64,000 bases of DNA from Lepraria neglecta (lineage: Eukaryota > Ascomycota > Lecanoromycetes > Lecanorales > Stereocaulaceae), in the NCBI GenBank assembly GCA_033220425.1, contig CM065646.1, positions 4,657,501 through 4,721,500 of the forward strand, in the 5' to 3' direction. The notes below the pieces were generated by a model. It saw nothing but the letters and a program-made list of their open reading frames with translations. It was not told the origin of the DNA and made no database searches. Positions 1 through 10,155 of this stretch are shown in pieces; position 1 is the stretch's first letter; every line of letters starts with the position of its first letter. Position numbers and translations under genes: made by a program.

Positions 1-723
1 ATAACTTCGTAGCGGGTAAGGGACGAGGTCTCAATATGCTTCTGCAATAAGATACTTCATACTCCTTACCGAACCTACTAACCTATCTATTAGTAGAATA
101 CTGGGGGGCGGGAAAACCTTAACAGCGGAGGCAGTGTCGGAGCATCTTCAAAGGCTACTCTATTCGGTGCGTATATCTGTCATAACACCTTCTACAGTCT
201 TCTCTGACTCTTCAGATCTCGGTCGGAGAGTTAAGCCTTAATTCAGGAGTGATAGAGGTTCAACTTTCGCGCATCTTCCAGATCACCAATAACTGGAATA
301 CTCTCATTCTTCTGGACGAAGCGATCCTCAGCAGGATCCATCTTATGTTGAAGTATCACGAATTGGGCGTTGGCGTCAGAAGCCAAATCTGGAAATACCT
401 GCTCTATAGGGCCTATACCTCTTAAGGAGGAGCGGTTATTGCTCGCAAGGAAATGGAACGCTTGGCTACCACGGCATTCAACGGTCGGACAGGTATATTT
501 GCTATACGGTATATCTGGAGAGTTCTTTTACTGATCTACCATCACTTAGATCAAGAACGTGGTTACCATCGCTCACACTCTCGCTATCAAGAAAAACACT
601 CTGGTAGCCTATTCCCATGTTCTGCAGGCGGTCAAGGCGAGCGAGAGCTTCATCCGCGAATTCAACGGCACGAGCATTGTTGAGTTTGTATCATTGAGCT
701 TACGAAGTATGAAATCAAATTGA
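1..723 (+). pseudogene. AAA+ ATPase remnant (3' portion only)
   Basis: The plus strand carries recognisable pieces of a fungal AAA+ ATPase of the large cytosolic type with one C-terminal ATPase domain. In order they are: a strand leading into the Walker A loop (GGGKTLTAEAV near 100-160), a piece reading like LYS followed by an intron and ISVGELS, a Walker B piece ending LILLDEA near 320, then directly ILSRIHLMLKY, and a C-terminal stretch reading HTLAIKKNTLVAYSH near 575-620 that runs to a stop at 721-723. The stretch normally lying between Walker B (DEA) and the FDEAxxSRIH motif, about 50 residues in relatives, is missing. The reading frame changes or meets stops several times, so no functional product is expected. 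The window edge cuts off the 5' part. The family assignment is firm; the exact subfamily is not. Confidence 0.7.
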
Positions 724-847
724 TCCCCTTTGCACAAAAAGCCGTTTCGGACCGCAGTAGGTGTGCACACCTCTCGCCAGACTGTCAAACTTTTATTTGA
801 CTGAGGTGGAAGCCCCGCTTCCACCACCGCAACCACCTCTGCTATCT

Positions 848-2308
848 TTAGCATCCTTGTCTCTTTGCTGTCGACGCTGCTTCTTTCCCTTCCTTATCGC
901 CTTTCTTTTCTACTTCTGCATGTTGGATGAATTCTACTACTGCTTTTTTGACCGATCCAAAGACCTCCTCGATAGATCCGTCACCATCGATCTGCAGCGC
1001 GCAATCAGTAAATAGTCTCACCTAATTTCACGATCCACTTACATTCTTATAATACCCTTGGACCGCTTTCAGGCGATTTTCGATCTCTACACTTTGAGCT
1101 GTGAAAGCTCTGAGCCTCCTTTCCATATCCAGATCGCTACAGGCGCTGGCTGACCGCATGAGCATCTTCTCCGCAGTGCAGCTCAGCAATAGTGTGTAAT
1201 TTGGCTTTTGCACCTGCTGATGTGAGCCAAGCTACTTTTCAAAGGATCACACCAACCTTATCTTCAAATTCATGAAGCTCTTCTGTACTTTCCGGAAATC
1301 CACGCATAAGAATCCATCTCTTTCCGTCCTTCATGCCTTTGGTGATGCTCTTTTCAAGTAAGCTGATCGACAGTCCCGTTGGAATCTTCACGCTTTCATC
1401 CAGGCAATTTTCCAAGAAATCTGCGTGAGGGTATGTGTGATCATTGGACCTTTCACGTAAGACATCACCGAGGGAGATGTGCTGGAAACCAAATTCCTCG
1501 AAAAGGAGTGTGCACTGGGTCCTTTTGCCAACGCCAGTGGCACCTGTGATCTAGTCAGCACCGGGTCTAAATATTCCTGAAAGCGACTACCGATGACAAA
1601 GATGACAGGAATCCGCTGTCGTCTCTTTGAGAGATGACTCTGTCTCTCCTGCTGTAGCAATCCCAACCACGATACGCCTTCCGCTGACGTGACTTTTGAT
1701 GACAATCCTTGGAACTCTTCCAGATCTTTCCTTCCGTGGGTCCGCTGCTCGTATTCATGTGCCTGTATCATACACTCCAATTTGTCCATCTCGTGCATGT
1801 ACTGAGCCTCCTTCGTTTCAGCCCGTTCGAATTCTAGCCAGGCGTTCCTGACTTCTCTGCCAAGGTTTTCATTGAAAGGCTTCAACAAGCTTTCAATGTA
1901 TCGGAAGCCAAAATCTTCCAGTTTGTACTTCTCCTCTAATAAGCGTCAGTCTTCGGATCATGGAAGGATGATGCAAAGAGGACCTGCTTGCCTTTACTCA
2001 CACCATCGTGGGGCGTGATGTCTCCTACCACGGATTCTGCCATATCATGAACTAGCGCCATAAACATACATCTCTCTCTATTCAGACCAACCTAGCCTGA
2101 GGTTAGCAAATATGAAGGTGAGTGAGAGACTTCTTGGACAGACCGGCGCACACATGGCCAGAATTAACATTCGATACATATGTGCGGACACACTCTCAGG
2201 GTTTTGGATGGTTCTTAACCATCCAGTCCTCGGCAGGTGCTTGAGAACCTCCATTAAATGCAGGAAGGGGAGTGGTGATGCATCCAATGGAGATATAATT
2301 TGCTCCAT
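848..2308 (-). CDS. HD-domain phosphohydrolase fused to UMP/CMP-kinase-like domain
   Basis: I read six exons: 2308-2144, 2091-1992, 1935-1591, 1543-1257, 1213-1043 and 991-848, giving 403 aa. Residues ~10-180 form an HDDC2/YGL101W-type HD domain (5'-deoxynucleotidase family): SxHMYRM, then ALVHDMAE with the HD metal pair, DITPHD, and a C-terminal helix with [17 protein letters not shown]. Residues ~205-380 resemble UMP-CMP/adenylate kinases: P-loop [10 protein letters not shown], then [14 protein letters not shown], then [10 protein letters not shown] where kinases usually have DGFPR, a lid-like stretch with R-rich segments (MERRLRAF) and a closing [15 protein letters not shown]. All exon phases agree. 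The HD family removes phosphate from deoxynucleoside monophosphates and the kinase family phosphorylates nucleoside monophosphates, so a role in nucleotide pool control is a reasonable inference. The kinase P-loop and the second Arg site are unusual, so activity is uncertain. Intron 2 starts with GC (see findings). Confidence 0.8.
1936..1991 (-). other. Probable GC-AG intron
   Basis: This is intron 2 of the HD/kinase fusion gene. Splicing at GC (AAAG|GCAAG) to TATTAG keeps the residues GVSKEEK, which match the conserved segment after the DITP motif in the HDDC2 family. A GT donor 14 nt upstream also keeps the frame but would delete GVSK. The branch site CTGAC lies just before the acceptor. 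Choosing the GC donor is an inference from family conservation. Confidence 0.6.
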
Positions 2309-2462
2309 AATGTTTTGGAGCGGACAGGATATAACGCGTTCTACGAGATTGAGGTTGTGGGGAGAAGTGCGAGAACCCTTTATCTCATTGCGGGGTCAGT
2401 CGCTTGACAGGTTTCATTGCAGGCAGCAGCTCACCCTCGTCGTGGCTCCCTCACCCAACCCA

Positions 2463-2659
2463 GGCACGCCCTCGCCAAAAAAAAGTTCACGTTTTTCCGG
2501 GCGGGGGCCCCCATAAGACGGTCCCTAAATTACCCCCCCACAACCACTAAATTCTTCCTATTCTACACCTTCCAACCCTATATCAATAGGGGATCTTCGG
2601 GCGGCTCCGGGGCCCGCGTTCCGGGGTAATATGAACTTTTTTTTTGGCGAGGGCATGCC
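2463..2659. mobile_element. MITE-like element with ~50-bp imperfect terminal inverted repeats
   Basis: The left end begins GGCACGCCCTCGCC followed by an A8 run and GTTCA; the reverse complement of the right end begins GGCATGCCCTCGCC followed by an A9 run and GTTCA. Similarity continues inward to GGGCCCC, for about 50 bp on each side. The interior has no reading frame of note. No clean target-site duplication is visible. The terminal motif and a subterminal CCCACAACCAC-TAA(A)TTCT segment also occur in the transposon fragment at 14157-14516, which suggests that this is a non-autonomous member of the same family. Confidence 0.65.
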
Positions 2660-3390
2660 AGGCTCGCGCGAGCGTAAAGCGGCGCTCACCCTAGGCCCGG
2701 TGGGGGGCGAGGCCGGGGCAGATTTCTGTCTTCTTGGCATTTGACTTGACCTTGCCTCAAGAGCCTCGCTGGCATCCTTCACCAATTCGCAATTCTTATA
2801 TCGAAGACTCAGATCATGATCAAGGCTACGGGTGAATAGTTATGCCTCTCATTCATTGCTATGCATGTTTGTGAATGCAAGGCGCAATGCGTTGGCATTT
2901 TGATTCAACTGTAACCTACCTTACATGCTACTAATTAAACTCGATGTCGCTTTCCACCATTTGCAGTTTCCAAATGTCCTCAAACCCCAATGTCTTGTCA
3001 ACTCTGACCAATGTGACTCTTTGCCTAATATTATTGAGATCTCGATACTGCAGCATTACGGCCCTCATACATGTATAAAGGCAAGGCTGCCCTGTTGCCC
3101 TCCCGTTCTTGATTTGTTCATCAGTCTGAGGAACAATATCCTTGGGATTGTCTGGGCTCCTTGCGTCACATATCATGACTGTTCGATTGTGAGCTATACT
3201 TGATTAGATGTCGGTCAAACGATGAGGAGACCCTTACCTTAGCCTTCCCTTCCTAGATATCTATAAAGGTACAGTCCCTAGCGCTATCATGCCCATCATT
3301 CCCACATTTACTTATCCTCAGTCTATCATAGGGAGAATAGAGGATTAGACTGACTTCTTCTCGCCAGGAGCCTTACGCCTATTGAGGGCC
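2660..3390. other. No confident gene
   Basis: An open frame on the minus strand at 2931-3176 (81 codons) starts with ATG and ends with a stop, but I recognise no family. It may be a residue of an older gene, since both flanks hold decayed sequence. Nothing else stands out. Confidence 0.4.
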
Positions 3391-3394
3391 TTCG

Positions 3395-4675
3395 AGGGAC
3401 CATCAATGTTCATGGGTCCTAACGTAACATTTGATGAGCTCTTACACAAGGAGCCTGTGCCTCGTCCGCGGCCAATGGCCCCTTCCACCTTCTCTCCGGT
3501 CCCTTTGCAAATGAATCCTAAGGCCTGCCCCGATCTACCCTAGCAATCAACCTGGCCTAAGCGCTCTCCCCAAATTGACGAGCCGAAGCGTACAAAGTAT
3601 CATGAACGGCGCAGGAAAGAAGTGAAACTCGTCCGGAAGCTTGGGGCATGCTTTAAATGCCATTTACTCAAGACTACTGGGAGTTAGGCTATCTTAAACC
3701 TTGCCTTTCGCTTACTAGAGTCATGTGTAGTGCTCAGGAGCGCGTCCTTGCATCTCTTGTATCAAGAAGCCTAATTCGCAGGCCAGTGACCTGAAATACC
3801 GATGGAGGCAGTGTGCACCTTTCTCATTGAAAGATCTCGACATCTTCTCATCAGGTGCTCAGTTAGTCACTTGCGATTCTGAGAACACAAGCACTAACAT
3901 GTGAATATGCAACCGTGACGTGCAACTCTAGGGATTTTGTTGGTATATTCAAGGAATTCTTCGGATACTTCAAAGACGCCCACTTTGCTTTTGCGGAGCC
4001 TTGGAAACACAGCTTGAGTGAAGTCGCGTCTCACTTCCTCAAACGTGTTTCCACTTGTCAATGCACCAGAATCACAGAACTCTCAGACTACTAGGTAGTG
4101 TCGGCTTCAAAATTCCAGCTTTTCGTTGCTCCATTGATGGGCCAACACTTCGGCCTCAATCTGTTTCTTTTGAGCATGGCAGGAAGCGCATGTGATCTGA
4201 GAAGTGAGTATACGGCTCGAATAGGCTTGACCATGCAGGACTGGCATAATTTTCGGGCATTCGCCGGCAGCGAGGTCTTGCCGGGCATAGAGCGGGCTGT
4301 GTGCAAGAAGTCGCTAGCCGACATGCGTCGTGAAGGCTTGCAAACTTTGCTTCTATTCGTCTACTGGACCATTCTCGTGATCTGGTACTGGAGTCTACTC
4401 CAGCAATTCAACAATGTGAGTACATCCTGAGCGATCCTTGAAGATTTTATTGACGCGATGTGCAGCGGCTACAACTCGCCAAAGAAGAGCACGTCTTATG
4501 TGTCTTATCGCACCACATGATCTTCTTAGCAGAAAGGCTTTTCAACCTTTCAATAGCAGAGTCCGTCATCGTACCTGCGGGGATCCCGGAGGTAGACACT
4601 AAGCGTTTCCGAGAATTGCACATAGAATGGGTCGTGTACGCATTTAGGCATGTGGCCTACTCTTTCGACAGATAA
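3395..4675 (+). pseudogene. Decayed Zn2Cys6-type regulator gene
   Basis: A stretch near 3580-3680 reads EVKLVRKLGACFKCHLLK, which resembles the start of the fungal C6 binuclear cluster as found in orphan regulators (RKLGACxRCxLLKKxC). It is followed by a stop-interrupted segment. A longer coding-like tract from 3930 to 4417 (FKEFFGYFKDAHFAFAEPW, then HFGLNLFLLSMAGSACDL) continues after an intron at 4418-4467 (GTGAGT to GTGCAG) as LAKEEHVLCVLSHHMIFLAE and stops at 4673-4675. Later Cys ligands of the cluster are not recoverable in frame, and at least two stops interrupt the gene. The similarity to the large group of fungal Zn2Cys6-like proteins lacking the usual middle-homology region is from memory. 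Confidence 0.5.
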
Positions 4676-5947
4676 AGCCGGAATGGAGTAAAGCGGAACG
4701 AACAAGCAAATGTGATTACTTAGTGTATCACACACACGTTTCCGTTGATCTAAAACTTTGGTATAATACGCTCGATGCAATGTCTTGGCAGACCACGATT
4801 CGCCAATCCACCTAAGCTGGAAGATACCGGATGAGAATGCTCGAATACCTTTCGGGTGCTGGTTCGACTGCAAACTCAGAGGTCATCAAGCAAACGTTCA
4901 AGAGATCAAACAACTTGATCGGATCTCAAGCCTCTGGGAGATCTTGCAGTCCCCATATGGCGAATTCAAAACCTCGCAAATACCCTTTGACGGCGCACGC
5001 GAAGAACGTGACATTGAAAGGACCTTCCCCACGACCGCCAGCCAGCAAATGGGATACGCCAAGGCTCCCGCAGTGCAATCAGGTATCATTGAAACAATCT
5101 CGAAGGCTGCTATCTTACCAGCGTATACTTGTAGTGGAACTCCTCACTTGCCCCTTGCTCTTCCACTAACTACTCAAGGCTTCGAGCACGCTAGTCAAAC
5201 GGACAATGTCTAAACGGACAATGTCTGGACGGACTGTCGTCCTCTTCCCAACCGCACAGATACCACTCTGTTCGCTGCTTCGAATGCCTTCGCAACCACC
5301 ACGGCCGCCAGTGATCCCAACGAGTAGGGAACGTATATCCAGACATCGTATGGCGTTCAAACTACGGGTGTGTCACAGTCTTGCTGTTTTGTGTGTCATG
5401 GGCCTCTCGATAGTAGTGGAGCGTGCGATGCCTGCTCTGCCGGATTGTCCAGCTTCGATAGCCTTCACGACGCGGAGTGGCTTGACTTCACTACGGCTGG
5501 AGCGGTGAATGCAGTGGATTGGAGTTGTTCGGAGAGAAACATGGATGATACGATGAGGGGTGGTCAATTTTCAATGGAGAAGGTCTGAAGAAGTCAGCTC
5601 GGGTCAATAGTGTATCTGCTTTTCTCATCGATCTGTATCACGATTCACTTTGCCGTATCGGACTATTTTTCCAAACTTCACGATTTCTGCAGAGATTGAA
5701 GCTCGTCTTGGCGGAGGTGGCCATACAAATGAAGGCGCGCAAATGCTCTCAGCACTTTTTAATTTTAGCAATACCGGTGATCAGAATTTGCCTTCGTGAT
5801 GAGAAGAATAGCGAAGTGTAAAGTGAGCATTTGCCTTAGAAATAAATTGAATTGATGGTTCCATGCTGCCTAATATTCGCATTGCCAAGCACTTACCGAC
5901 ATGTGAAGCAGACCTCAAACCAGCTCAAATAAGCTTTCACATGCTTT
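4676..5947. other. Coding-like fragments, no intact gene
   Basis: Plus-strand frames at 4785-5213 and 5370-5588 are open but share no recognisable domain. The second contains two CxxC-type pairs (CFVCHG, CDACSA), which may belong to the decayed regulator upstream or to another zinc protein. No consistent exon chain joins them. I see no RNA gene or mobile element here. Confidence 0.35.
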
Positions 5948-6184
5948 TTATATATACAAAATATTTTCGCCACATCCAATCAACAGGCTTCAAATAATGC
6001 AATATCCAGACTTCAAAGAATCAAATGCGTAGCGTGCAGAGGAAACCTGCGAAACAGGCCTCAGTATGAGCTGATATGCGCGTTCACGTGCAATAAATAT
6101 ATACAATATTTTTGCCACAACCAATCAACAGGCTTCGAATAATAGAATATCCAGACTTCTGGGAATCAAATGTTTAGCATGCAG
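5948..6184. repeat. ~90-bp direct duplication
   Basis: Copy 1 (about 5948-6042) and copy 2 (about 6096-6184) share the order TATATACAA-ATATTTT, CCACA-CCAATCAACAGGCTTC, AATAATxxAATATCCAGACTTC, GAATCAAATG and TAGC-TGCAG, with roughly 10 scattered differences. They are separated by about 53 bp and end about 290 bp upstream of the repeat-protein gene at 6475, so they probably sit in its promoter. Confidence 0.8.
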
Positions 6185-6474
6185 TGATGACTCTTTTCCT
6201 GCGCAAGATACCCATGCGGAGAGATAAAAGGCGAGACGTGCACAAATATTTCTGTCTTCCTACAACCTCTCCATCTTGCAAACATCTCTTTCACATTGCT
6301 CTAAACTCCAGTCAGCTACATCATTCTTTCACTGAACAGGTGTTTTCTTCGTGTCTTGCATATATCCCACATTGACCTACACATTCATCCACTTGCAGCA
6401 CTTCTTCGTCAAGTCAGCGAAGATTATTCCTTAGCCATACACACACACCCCCACACACCCATTTCGACATCAAC

Positions 6475-7659
6475 ATGGCAATTGCGTTAATCCAGATGAA
6501 GGGTGCAATGCCAGTATCAGATCCCAGCATCCGTGCATATACTGGATCGGCCACACGCTTCAAGGACTCTCCACCTGTATCCGCACTGCCTCTCCCCAAA
6601 GGTTTCAAACGCTCCACGCCCGAGATCAAATATGCCATCTGCACGAAGCTGAACAACTGCATCGAGCAACTACCATCCACCACCTGCATCGAGATGAAAC
6701 AAGACATCTTATCATGCACAGAGTTCGCGAACTACCTTGCTTCACCACCAGCAGAGACGAAAGACATCAAACAAGCCATCTGCATGGAGCTGGTCAACTA
6801 CTTCGACGCGCTACCATCAAACATCCGCAGAGAGATCGTAAGATACCTCTCATCATCACCAGAGCTAATGACAGAGCTCAGGGCGTTCCTCTCTCCATCA
6901 ATATCTACCGTATCATCGGATACTGAAGACATCGAAAAAGCCATTTGTATGGAGCTGGGTAAGTACCTCGAGTCCTCATCATCTACCACCCGCACAGAGA
7001 TGGTGAAATACATCTCATCATGTGCAGAGATCATGAACTACCTTTCTTCGCCATCACCTACCGTAACATATAACACCGAAGCCTTCAGACAGGCCATCTG
7101 CATAGAGCTTGTTAAGCACGTCAATTCACTACCATCTACCACCCGCGAAGAGATGGCAGCAAGCCTTCTATCACAAACAGAGCTTATGACACATCTCGCT
7201 CCACCATCACGAACAACGCCATGCTCAACAACGAAAACCACAAAACCTAGCAAAACTGTAGTCTTACCGTCCGAAGATCGCCCTGAAGCAATGGAAGCGT
7301 CTTCGGCCCATTGCAGCCAAGAAAATTTACAGCGAGTCGAGCAAAATGAGGAAGTGAATGCAAGAACCCAAGAGGATCAAGAAACCGAGGCCCTATTGGA
7401 ATTGGAACTTGAAAGAACAAAAGAATCGAAAAGCACCGTACAGACATGGATGCAGTGTGCTAGGAAGAGAGCACAATCACCACCGCAACACCACTACAAC
7501 CAAAATCCCAAGTGTCAGGGGCGAAGGGTAGACAGGTATAGACGAGAGCAACCAAATCCCAATGATACCCCGTCACAAATATGGGGAGCAAGAGCGAGAT
7601 CCCAGTCACCACCACAGAACAACCAACAACATATATCGAGGGTTGCAATGGTCCACTAG
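6475..7659 (+). CDS. Protein with four tandem ~45-residue repeats
   Basis: Single-exon gene of 394 aa with no family I recognise. After a short N-terminal region, four repeats follow (residues about 50-260). Each begins with a motif like I/F-(E/K/R)-x-A-I-C-x-(E/K)-L-x-x-(Y/H/C), continues LPSTTRxEM and ends with a helix-like SCxELMNYLxxPS. The third repeat is the cleanest (IEKAICMELGKYLESSSSTT). The pattern predicts pairs of amphipathic helices, like a small alpha-solenoid. The C-terminal third is charged and low in complexity (Glu-rich, then Arg/Gln/Pro-rich with SPPQ motifs). There is no signal peptide or membrane segment. The upstream 200 bp is CT-rich with a CACACACCCC run just before the ATG, typical of fungal promoters. 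It is probably lineage-specific. Confidence 0.65.
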   Translation: MAIALIQMKGAMPVSDPSIRAYTGSATRFKDSPPVSALPLPKGFKRSTPEIKYAICTKLNNCIEQLPSTTCIEMKQDILSCTEFANYLASPPAETKDIKQAICMELVNYFDALPSNIRREIVRYLSSSPELMTELRAFLSPSISTVSSDTEDIEKAICMELGKYLESSSSTTRTEMVKYISSCAEIMNYLSSPSPTVTYNTEAFRQAICIELVKHVNSLPSTTREEMAASLLSQTELMTHLAPPSRTTPCSTTKTTKPSKTVVLPSEDRPEAMEASSAHCSQENLQRVEQNEEVNARTQEDQETEALLELELERTKESKSTVQTWMQCARKRAQSPPQHHYNQNPKCQGRRVDRYRREQPNPNDTPSQIWGARARSQSPPQNNQQHISRVAMVH

Positions 7660-8214
7660 GATGAGGGGTATTGGTCGGCTTAGAAGGTTAGGAGGAGATC
7701 GCATTGATTAGGAGGAGATTAGATTAGATGCACCGGCAGCGTTTCCTTTGGCACATTGTTGACAGCGATGGATTGGATTTTCAGCACTTGGTATTTGGTT
7801 CGTCGGGACATGGATTGTGAACAGCGTTAGCCTTTTTTTTCAGCATTCTCTCCCATGAAATGTTTATTTTCCTCTAAAAACGCTTTGCTCTACTGTGATG
7901 ATTGAGTTGATGATTTTTTGATTTGAACAGGCAATGCTTCTTTGTACCATATCGCAGGTCAGAGACACTATCAAAGCTGTATTGCTGGCGGTATCAGCGT
8001 TAGAGCTGTGAGATTGTTAGTTTTTAGTTGCAGCATTTGCAGCACAAGAGTTGCAAAGTTCTTGGGCCCTGGGTTTGTAACGGGTATCCTAGGGCTGAGC
8101 TAGCCTATTTGGTCCCGCCAAGCCATGCAGTCACGACTTTCTTGGTAACACCATCACTGCCCTTTCCACCTATTGACTCGGGCTGTAAGCCATCCTAGAC
8201 TTCAGTATCCCAGC
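7660..8214. other. Intergenic
   Basis: AT-rich 3' sequence of the repeat-protein gene followed by the promoter of the ASCC2/Cue3 homologue. I see no gene, RNA or repeat. Confidence 0.5.
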
Positions 8215-10155
8215 ATGGATCTACCACCCCTAGCACCGTTCCCGCCTTCGAGTCTGAGGAAAGGCATGATGCCCGAAGAATGGGAATCATGTTTGGATTC
8301 TTGGGTATTCCTGATCCAGAGATACTTGACCTTACCTGCAAAAGTTTTCGCTGTCAAAGCCAGTAAAAACCCTTCTATTGCTCATTTTCTCGTTTGCTAT
8401 GTCAAAGATCCTCCAATTGCAAAAGACATAAAGTCATTACATCTACGACAACAATGCTTCCTCCTCGCACACCGGATGTTGACAGCCGTGAAGCCTATTC
8501 CTTCTCCACTGCTAGAGTGGGACTATCTGGCAAACTTAAGTCTTGTGTACGGCAAAAGTACAGTTCTCTCCAGATTGCTTGAGGATATTTGGGATCAAGT
8601 CCTGGATGGAAGCCCGTCTCTGGAAACTCACAAACGTGTTTTGATCAAGATATTGGAAGCTAGGAGTCCGGGATCAGAACTGGAATGGATCCTTACACCA
8701 AATTTAGCCTTGATCAGAGCATGCCACCGCTACGGCCAATTCCTGATGGTCGGCTCAGATTTGGTCGACGCTCTTTCCAGCGCATATGAACGGGTAGAGC
8801 CCAGCTTGAAACAGAAGATCGTGACCGTCGTCTACTTTAGCCTGATGAGTTTGATGGGACCAGATCCTAAGACATCTACTCTACTAGACCACTTGTACGG
8901 CCTCAAATCTTCGCCAATAGTAAAAGCACTGGTGGAATCAACACCATTTCTACAGAAAATGCGGGAACAAACATCCGGCCAGGAGAGTGGACGGGCTAAG
9001 TCCCTTATAGCATCTCTAGCAAGCTATGAGAAAGGACCTGGTGGCCGACCGAAGAGACTAGTCAGGAGAAAGCTCGACAAGGGCAAAGGACGAGACAACG
9101 ACCAATACGGCCATGGAGCTTTGGGAAACGTACATGTTCACAAGCTCAGCTTGGTGTCCCAAGTCCAGGATCTCTTCCCCGATCTCGGGTCCGGATTCAT
9201 CATTAAGCTACTGGATGAGTACGATGACGATACCGCACTCGTCACAGATGCACTCCTAAACGACAACTTACCGGCACACCTGCGGGAGCTGGACCGAACA
9301 AAAGAGATCACCCACACTTCTACGCCTCAAACCCACAACCTAGCCCCAGACTTGGCCCCGCACTCTACTCCTCCTCTTCTGCCATCTCGCCGCAACATCT
9401 ATGACGATGACGATTTTGACCGCCTCGCAGTCGACGCCTCCAAGCTACGCCTAGGCAAAAAAGAAAACGTCACAGCCGACAAGCTCCTCGCTGCCGAACG
9501 CTCTACAGGCCAAAAAGCAGCTATCCTCTCCGCCCTCGCGGCTTTCGACTCAGATGACGACGAGCGCGACGACACCTACGATGTCGAAGACGTAGGCGGT
9601 ACCGTCGACACCACTAATGACGACAACGCAGCCGACTTGAGACAGGAGATGCATGAAGAGGCTCTATTCAACGCCTACAACATGACGCCCGACCTCTTCA
9701 ACAGGGATGCAGAGACAAGAAGAGGGAAGGCTAGAGCGGCGCTAAGGAGCGAGACAGGAATGACGGATGAAGCTATTGAAGGGTGGGCGATTATGGTTGC
9801 TAGAGATCCCAGGTGGTTGAGGAGATTGGAGGCTAAGTTCAAGATGGGAGGTGGTGGACAACGGCCACCGCAGCGGGTATTAGAAGGGACGGCTTGGAGA
9901 GGGGATTCGGGGACCGAGGGGACTGAGGATAGTGATGTTGGTGGGGCGGCGAGAGGTGGGAGAGGTGGCAAGGGAAGGGGGAGAGGAAGGGGAGGAGGCG
10001 GGGGGAGGGGAGGTGCTGGTGTCGCGGGGCCGTCTGATGATAAGGGAACGCAGGTTGCGAGGCAGAGGAAGGATGCGAATAAGGGGTCGAGAGCCAATCA
10101 TAACCGGCGAGATCAGCGGGCAAAGAAGATGGCGAGGGGTGGATTTCCGGGTTAG
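8215..10155 (+). CDS. CUE3: ASCC2/Cue3-like CUE-domain protein
   Basis: Intronless gene of 646 aa, taking the ATG at 8215; the frame is open 42 bp further up but without another ATG. The N-terminal ~280 residues match the helical ASCC2 region (MPEEWESCLDSWVFLIQRYL near residue 20). A CUE ubiquitin-binding domain sits at about residues 308-352 (VQDLFPDLGSGFIIKLLDEY, then ALVTDALLNDNLP). An acidic linker and a C-terminal Arg/Gly-rich tail follow (RGGRGGKGRGRGRGGGG near residue 585), probably for RNA or ribosome contact. The yeast homologue (Cue3/Rqt3) and human ASCC2 work with the Slh1/ASCC3 helicase in splitting collided ribosomes and in ribosome quality control, and bind K63-ubiquitin chains. 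The same role here is inferred from domain order. Confidence in the family is high; the symbol is by homology. Confidence 0.85.
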   Translation: MDLPPLAPFPPSSLRKGMMPEEWESCLDSWVFLIQRYLTLPAKVFAVKASKNPSIAHFLVCYVKDPPIAKDIKSLHLRQQCFLLAHRMLTAVKPIPSPLLEWDYLANLSLVYGKSTVLSRLLEDIWDQVLDGSPSLETHKRVLIKILEARSPGSELEWILTPNLALIRACHRYGQFLMVGSDLVDALSSAYERVEPSLKQKIVTVVYFSLMSLMGPDPKTSTLLDHLYGLKSSPIVKALVESTPFLQKMREQTSGQESGRAKSLIASLASYEKGPGGRPKRLVRRKLDKGKGRDNDQYGHGALGNVHVHKLSLVSQVQDLFPDLGSGFIIKLLDEYDDDTALVTDALLNDNLPAHLRELDRTKEITHTSTPQTHNLAPDLAPHSTPPLLPSRRNIYDDDDFDRLAVDASKLRLGKKENVTADKLLAAERSTGQKAAILSALAAFDSDDDERDDTYDVEDVGGTVDTTNDDNAADLRQEMHEEALFNAYNMTPDLFNRDAETRRGKARAALRSETGMTDEAIEGWAIMVARDPRWLRRLEAKFKMGGGGQRPPQRVLEGTAWRGDSGTEGTEDSDVGGAARGGRGGKGRGRGRGGGGGRGGAGVAGPSDDKGTQVARQRKDANKGSRANHNRRDQRAKKMARGGFPG

